This document shows positions 8,134-10,995 of a stretch of 10,995 nt of DNA, in pieces. The stretch's first letter is position 1. Every line of letters begins with the position of its first letter. Made by a program: the position numbers and the translations under genes. Under the pieces are notes generated by a model. That model did not search any database and had not been told where the DNA came from. It saw only the letters and a list, made by a program, of their open reading frames with translations. Source of the stretch: a bacterium ADurb.Bin374. Its GTDB lineage: Bacteria > Riflebacteria > Ozemobacteria > Ozemobacterales > Ozemobacteraceae. Location: positions 1-10,995 of the forward strand of contig MWAR01000596.1 in NCBI GenBank assembly GCA_002068715.1, written 5' to 3'.

Positions 8134-10593
8134 ATGAGCTGGTTCACGCGAAAGATCACAGATCCGCTCGAGACGTTCGAGCGCCTCCAGTCACCCGACA
8201 CGAGCGTGTCACAGGGTGCCTTCGATGATTTCGTCGCGAATCTCAACCACTTCTTCGTCGAGTTTTTGTGCGAGAAGTTCGAGGAGAACAAGAACCAGCA
8301 GTTGCGGCTCCGTATCCTCGGGATCTTCGCCGCGAGACACGAAACGCTCTCGCTCGAGGATTACCAGTCCATCCTCAAGCTGATCAACTATCCCGACCAG
8401 GTCTTTCGCGAGGTGTTCAAGGAGATCCTCCAGAGCATGGACGAGCCAAGGCTCAAGCCACTCGTGAACATCCTCTGCACCACCGGCGATTCTGGCATCC
8501 GGGCCGTTATCCAGTTCGCGATCGAAAAATCCGGCATCGTCTCGAAGTTCCTGCAGAAATGGTCGGCCTATACGCCCAAGGAGAAAATCCTCTATCTCGA
8601 GGAAATGGTCAACCTGCAGAACCCGCAGCTGTACCCGATCTTCATCGATATCCTCAAGGAGGACTCGCTCGAGGCCTCCCGCGAAGACAAGAAAATCATC
8701 CAGGTCGAGTTCAGCAAGCATATCGAGAAAATCAAGGGCCACACCTTCCTCGAGCTGTGTATCAAAAATATGCAGAACATCGACCAGTCGATGCGCTACT
8801 CGGTGTTCAAGTGTCTCCAGTTCCACCAGGACGCGTTTTTCAGCAAGCTGTTCGACAACTTCGGCAAGAAGAGCGAGTCATACCGCCTGAAGATCATGCA
8901 GATCCTCGAGCAGATCGCCGATCCCAATTCCTACAAGTATCTGTTCCCGCATCTGCTGGACAAGGCGAAGTCCATCCCCCCCGTCGTCACGAGCACCATC
9001 CAGTCGATCGTCAAACACTTCGCCGACGAACTCGACGGCATGACCCCCGAAGCGATAGGCACCCCGGAGATGCTCGAAAAGATCGCGATGTATGTGAAAC
9101 CCCTCGAAGAGCATCTTTCCGACACGTATGTCCAGGCAAGCATGGTCCTGTCGGAATGTCTTCTCCGAATCGGCCGCCATCACGAGGACACCATTCTCAA
9201 GAACCTTCCAAAGATTCACAAATATAATGATAGCTATCTCAACGGTTTCCTCAAGGGCCTCGACGTCGAAGACCGGAAGACCCTTCTGATAAAGGCCTGC
9301 TGTTACAAGGAACTCGATACGGGCCGGACCGCACTGGCACTTCTCGGCAATCCGACGGAAAATTTCATCATCGAAACACTAAACTCGCTCCTGCTCGAAC
9401 ATTTCATGGAAGTCCCCCCGCAGATCCAGAGCGAGATCATCAACCTGATGATGGACCCGCGACTCAAGCGGTTCATCGAAGAAGTCCTGTATCACAACGA
9501 TGCCACCCTCCGGTCCCGCATCCTCCAGATCCTCGCCGAAAGCGGTTCTCCGAACGCGCTCACCGTGCTCGTGTCGAAGATGCGCGACCCCGACTTCACC
9601 GTTCGCAAGACGATCCTGGACCTGCTCACCCTGAAGCACTTCCAGAGCGAAGCCGGCACGGAAGTGATCATCAACTTCCTGAAGGACACCGAGCCGAAGA
9701 TCGTCTTTCAGGCCATCGAGCTTCTGAAGGACCGCGATCATCCCCAGATCCTGGCCGCCCTTACCAAGCTCCTGGGCGTGAACGACACACGCATCAAGCA
9801 GGCGGCTCAGGCGGCGATCGCCTACATCACCCGTCGCAAGTTGCTGACTGGCTTCGACAAGATGCCCCCCGAGGCTAAGCTCGCCATCGGCCTCTCCCTG
9901 ATCAAAATGGACCCCGGCTTCCTCGAGGACATGACCCGCGACCTCTCCTCATCCGACCAGCGAACGCGCGTGCTCGCCGCGAAAGTGCTCGAGGTGCTGT
10001 GTGAGCAGATTCCGCCCGAGCTGAAACCGAACCTGATCGTCGCGATCCAGGATCCCGACCCCATCGTCCGGTCCGTCGTCATCATGGGCCTTGGAAAAAT
10101 CGGCGGTCCCTCGGTCTCCCAGATGTTGATCGGATTCCTGAAAGACCAGGACGATCGCGTCCGGGCGAACGCGGTCGAGGCCCTCGCGAACGTCGGCGAA
10201 CTCACAGACGCCGAAGCGATCATTCCCTGCCTCTACGACAAAAACAATCGGGTCCGGGCGAACACCGTCATCACTCTTTGGAGACTCGGTTATTACCAGA
10301 TCTACGAGCCCGTTCTCGAGATGCTCCGCCACCCCGACAAATGGATGCGCGCATCCGCGGCGTTCGCCCTCGGGGAGATCAAGGACAGCCGCTTCATGCC
10401 GGTCCTCATCCAGTGCCTGCGCGATCCCGATGCGGATGTCAGGCGGAACGTCATCCAGAGCCTCGGAAAAATTTCGGACGCGTTATCGCTGGCCCCCTAT
10501 ATCAAACCGCTCAGATTCGATCCGGATGAAGGCGTGCGCAGAGCCGTCTCGGATATCCTGGCAGCCGCGATCAAGGCAAAGTCAAAGGCATGA
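8134..10593 (+). CDS. Large HEAT-repeat protein, 819 aa
   Basis: Cytosolic by appearance: no signal sequence or membrane segment. The C-terminal third is a clear HEAT/PBS-lyase-type solenoid. Units of the form D-x-D-x-x-V-R-x-x-[AV]-x-x-x-L-x-x-[IL]-G start near residues 640, 671, 702, 733, 764 and 796, a spacing of about 31. The N-terminal two thirds are also all-helical with more divergent repeats. Such solenoids bind other proteins and are not enzymes by themselves; the partner is unknown. The start is fixed by an in-frame TGA at 8101-8103 with no other start codon between. Its Shine-Dalgarno region is weak. The next gene, another HEAT protein with a similar N-terminus (MSWF against MIWPF), begins 4 nt after its stop. 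No gene name is justified. Confidence 0.93.
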   Translation: MSWFTRKITDPLETFERLQSPDTSVSQGAFDDFVANLNHFFVEFLCEKFEENKNQQLRLRILGIFAARHETLSLEDYQSILKLINYPDQVFREVFKEILQSMDEPRLKPLVNILCTTGDSGIRAVIQFAIEKSGIVSKFLQKWSAYTPKEKILYLEEMVNLQNPQLYPIFIDILKEDSLEASREDKKIIQVEFSKHIEKIKGHTFLELCIKNMQNIDQSMRYSVFKCLQFHQDAFFSKLFDNFGKKSESYRLKIMQILEQIADPNSYKYLFPHLLDKAKSIPPVVTSTIQSIVKHFADELDGMTPEAIGTPEMLEKIAMYVKPLEEHLSDTYVQASMVLSECLLRIGRHHEDTILKNLPKIHKYNDSYLNGFLKGLDVEDRKTLLIKACCYKELDTGRTALALLGNPTENFIIETLNSLLLEHFMEVPPQIQSEIINLMMDPRLKRFIEEVLYHNDATLRSRILQILAESGSPNALTVLVSKMRDPDFTVRKTILDLLTLKHFQSEAGTEVIINFLKDTEPKIVFQAIELLKDRDHPQILAALTKLLGVNDTRIKQAAQAAIAYITRRKLLTGFDKMPPEAKLAIGLSLIKMDPGFLEDMTRDLSSSDQRTRVLAAKVLEVLCEQIPPELKPNLIVAIQDPDPIVRSVVIMGLGKIGGPSVSQMLIGFLKDQDDRVRANAVEALANVGELTDAEAIIPCLYDKNNRVRANTVITLWRLGYYQIYEPVLEMLRHPDKWMRASAAFALGEIKDSRFMPVLIQCLRDPDADVRRNVIQSLGKISDALSLAPYIKPLRFDPDEGVRRAVSDILAAAIKAKSKA

Positions 10594-10597
10594 TTCG

Positions 10598-10995
10598 ATG
10601 ATCTGGCCCTTTTCAGCTTCGGAACCACCGCAGGAACTCATCACCAAGCTCGCCGATCCCGACCAGAACGTCAGGAAGTCGGCTTTCGCCCGGCTCGAAG
10701 AGCACGATGCCCCCGAAACCGACTCGCTGATTCTCGCGGCGATGTCCGATGCGATAGTCGGCACGCGCGATCTCCTCATTCCCCTCGTCGAGCTGTCCGG
10801 AAAACGCGGTATCGAAGGCGCGGTGGACAAGCTCGCCACGATTCTCGACGATGACGACAACGCGGTCCGCGTCGCCGCCGTCCAGGCGCTTCTGAAAATC
10901 GCCACCCAGTCGAGTCTCGACGTCCTGATCCCCCTGCTTTCCGACGCTGACCTGACGATCCGTCGCGATGTGCGGAACGGCATCGCCAGATTCTA
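10598..10995 (+). CDS. Second HEAT-repeat protein, N-terminal part (runs off window)
   Basis: The frame from the ATG at 10598 is open to the window end (132 codons). It begins MIWPFSASEPPQELITKLAD. HEAT units are visible at DPDQNVRKSAFARLEEHD, DDDNAVRVAAVQALLKIA and DADLTIRRDVRNGIARF. It starts 4 nt after the stop of the first HEAT gene with no clear Shine-Dalgarno site, so translation is probably coupled to that gene. The two may be diverged duplicates acting together. Its C-terminus and any extra domain lie beyond the window. Confidence 0.88.
   Translation, partial: MIWPFSASEPPQELITKLADPDQNVRKSAFARLEEHDAPETDSLILAAMSDAIVGTRDLLIPLVELSGKRGIEGAVDKLATILDDDDNAVRVAAVQALLKIATQSSLDVLIPLLSDADLTIRRDVRNGIARF

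Noticed and set aside
8268..9227. 319-codon frame on the plus strand within the HEAT gene
   Set aside because: Shadow of the HEAT frame: Arg/Pro/His-rich composition and no domain pattern.

Overview
The window is a GC-rich stretch of a bacterial chromosome. It holds the 5' part of rpoC and all of rpoB on the minus strand. Next comes a mixed-strand region with a DNA-binding-type protein, an exported TPR/beta-sandwich protein, a small two-helix membrane protein, tatC, and two consecutive HEAT-repeat genes, the second cut by the window edge. No mobile element, CRISPR array, tRNA or rRNA was seen. The gene set looks like core chromosome, not an accessory island. The lineage cannot be fixed from the sequence. 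RpoB lacks the large insertion that Escherichia coli carries between the flap and the active-site [12 protein letters not shown] block, but it has insertions of its own. This combination, with HEAT-repeat proteins of unknown function, suggests a poorly characterised, probably uncultivated Gram-negative-type phylum. Candidatus Riflebacteria/Ozemobacteria is a guess, not a result.

Positions 1-5241 (minus strand) form the rpoB-rpoC transcription unit. A strong promoter (TTGACG, 17 bp, TATAAT with a TGn extension) lies about 250 bp upstream of rpoB. The leader carries an 11-bp hairpin just before a clear Shine-Dalgarno site. rpoB is not preceded by rplJ-rplL as in most bacteria. Instead it is divergent from a winged-helix gene. 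RpoB has a six-cysteine insertion near its N-terminus, a second insertion of about 60 residues in the middle, and a very acidic C-terminal tail.

Positions 5403-6862 (plus strand) hold a winged-helix protein with a C-terminal region resembling a decayed nucleotidyltransferase, then a probable exported protein. The first gene has a near-consensus extended -10 promoter only 8 nt from its ATG, so its mRNA should be leaderless. Positions 6872-7945 hold a small membrane protein (minus) and tatC (plus), which diverge from a 99-bp gap with back-to-back predicted promoters. tatC also appears leaderless. Positions 8041-10995 hold a leader with two small hairpins and two HEAT-repeat genes 4 nt apart, probably one operon.

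The points most worth following are the cysteine-rich RpoB insertion, the divergent pseudo-nucleotidyltransferase regulator that could act on the rpoBC promoter, and the repeated use of TGn extended -10 promoters with leaderless starts. None of these amounts to a proven new system.
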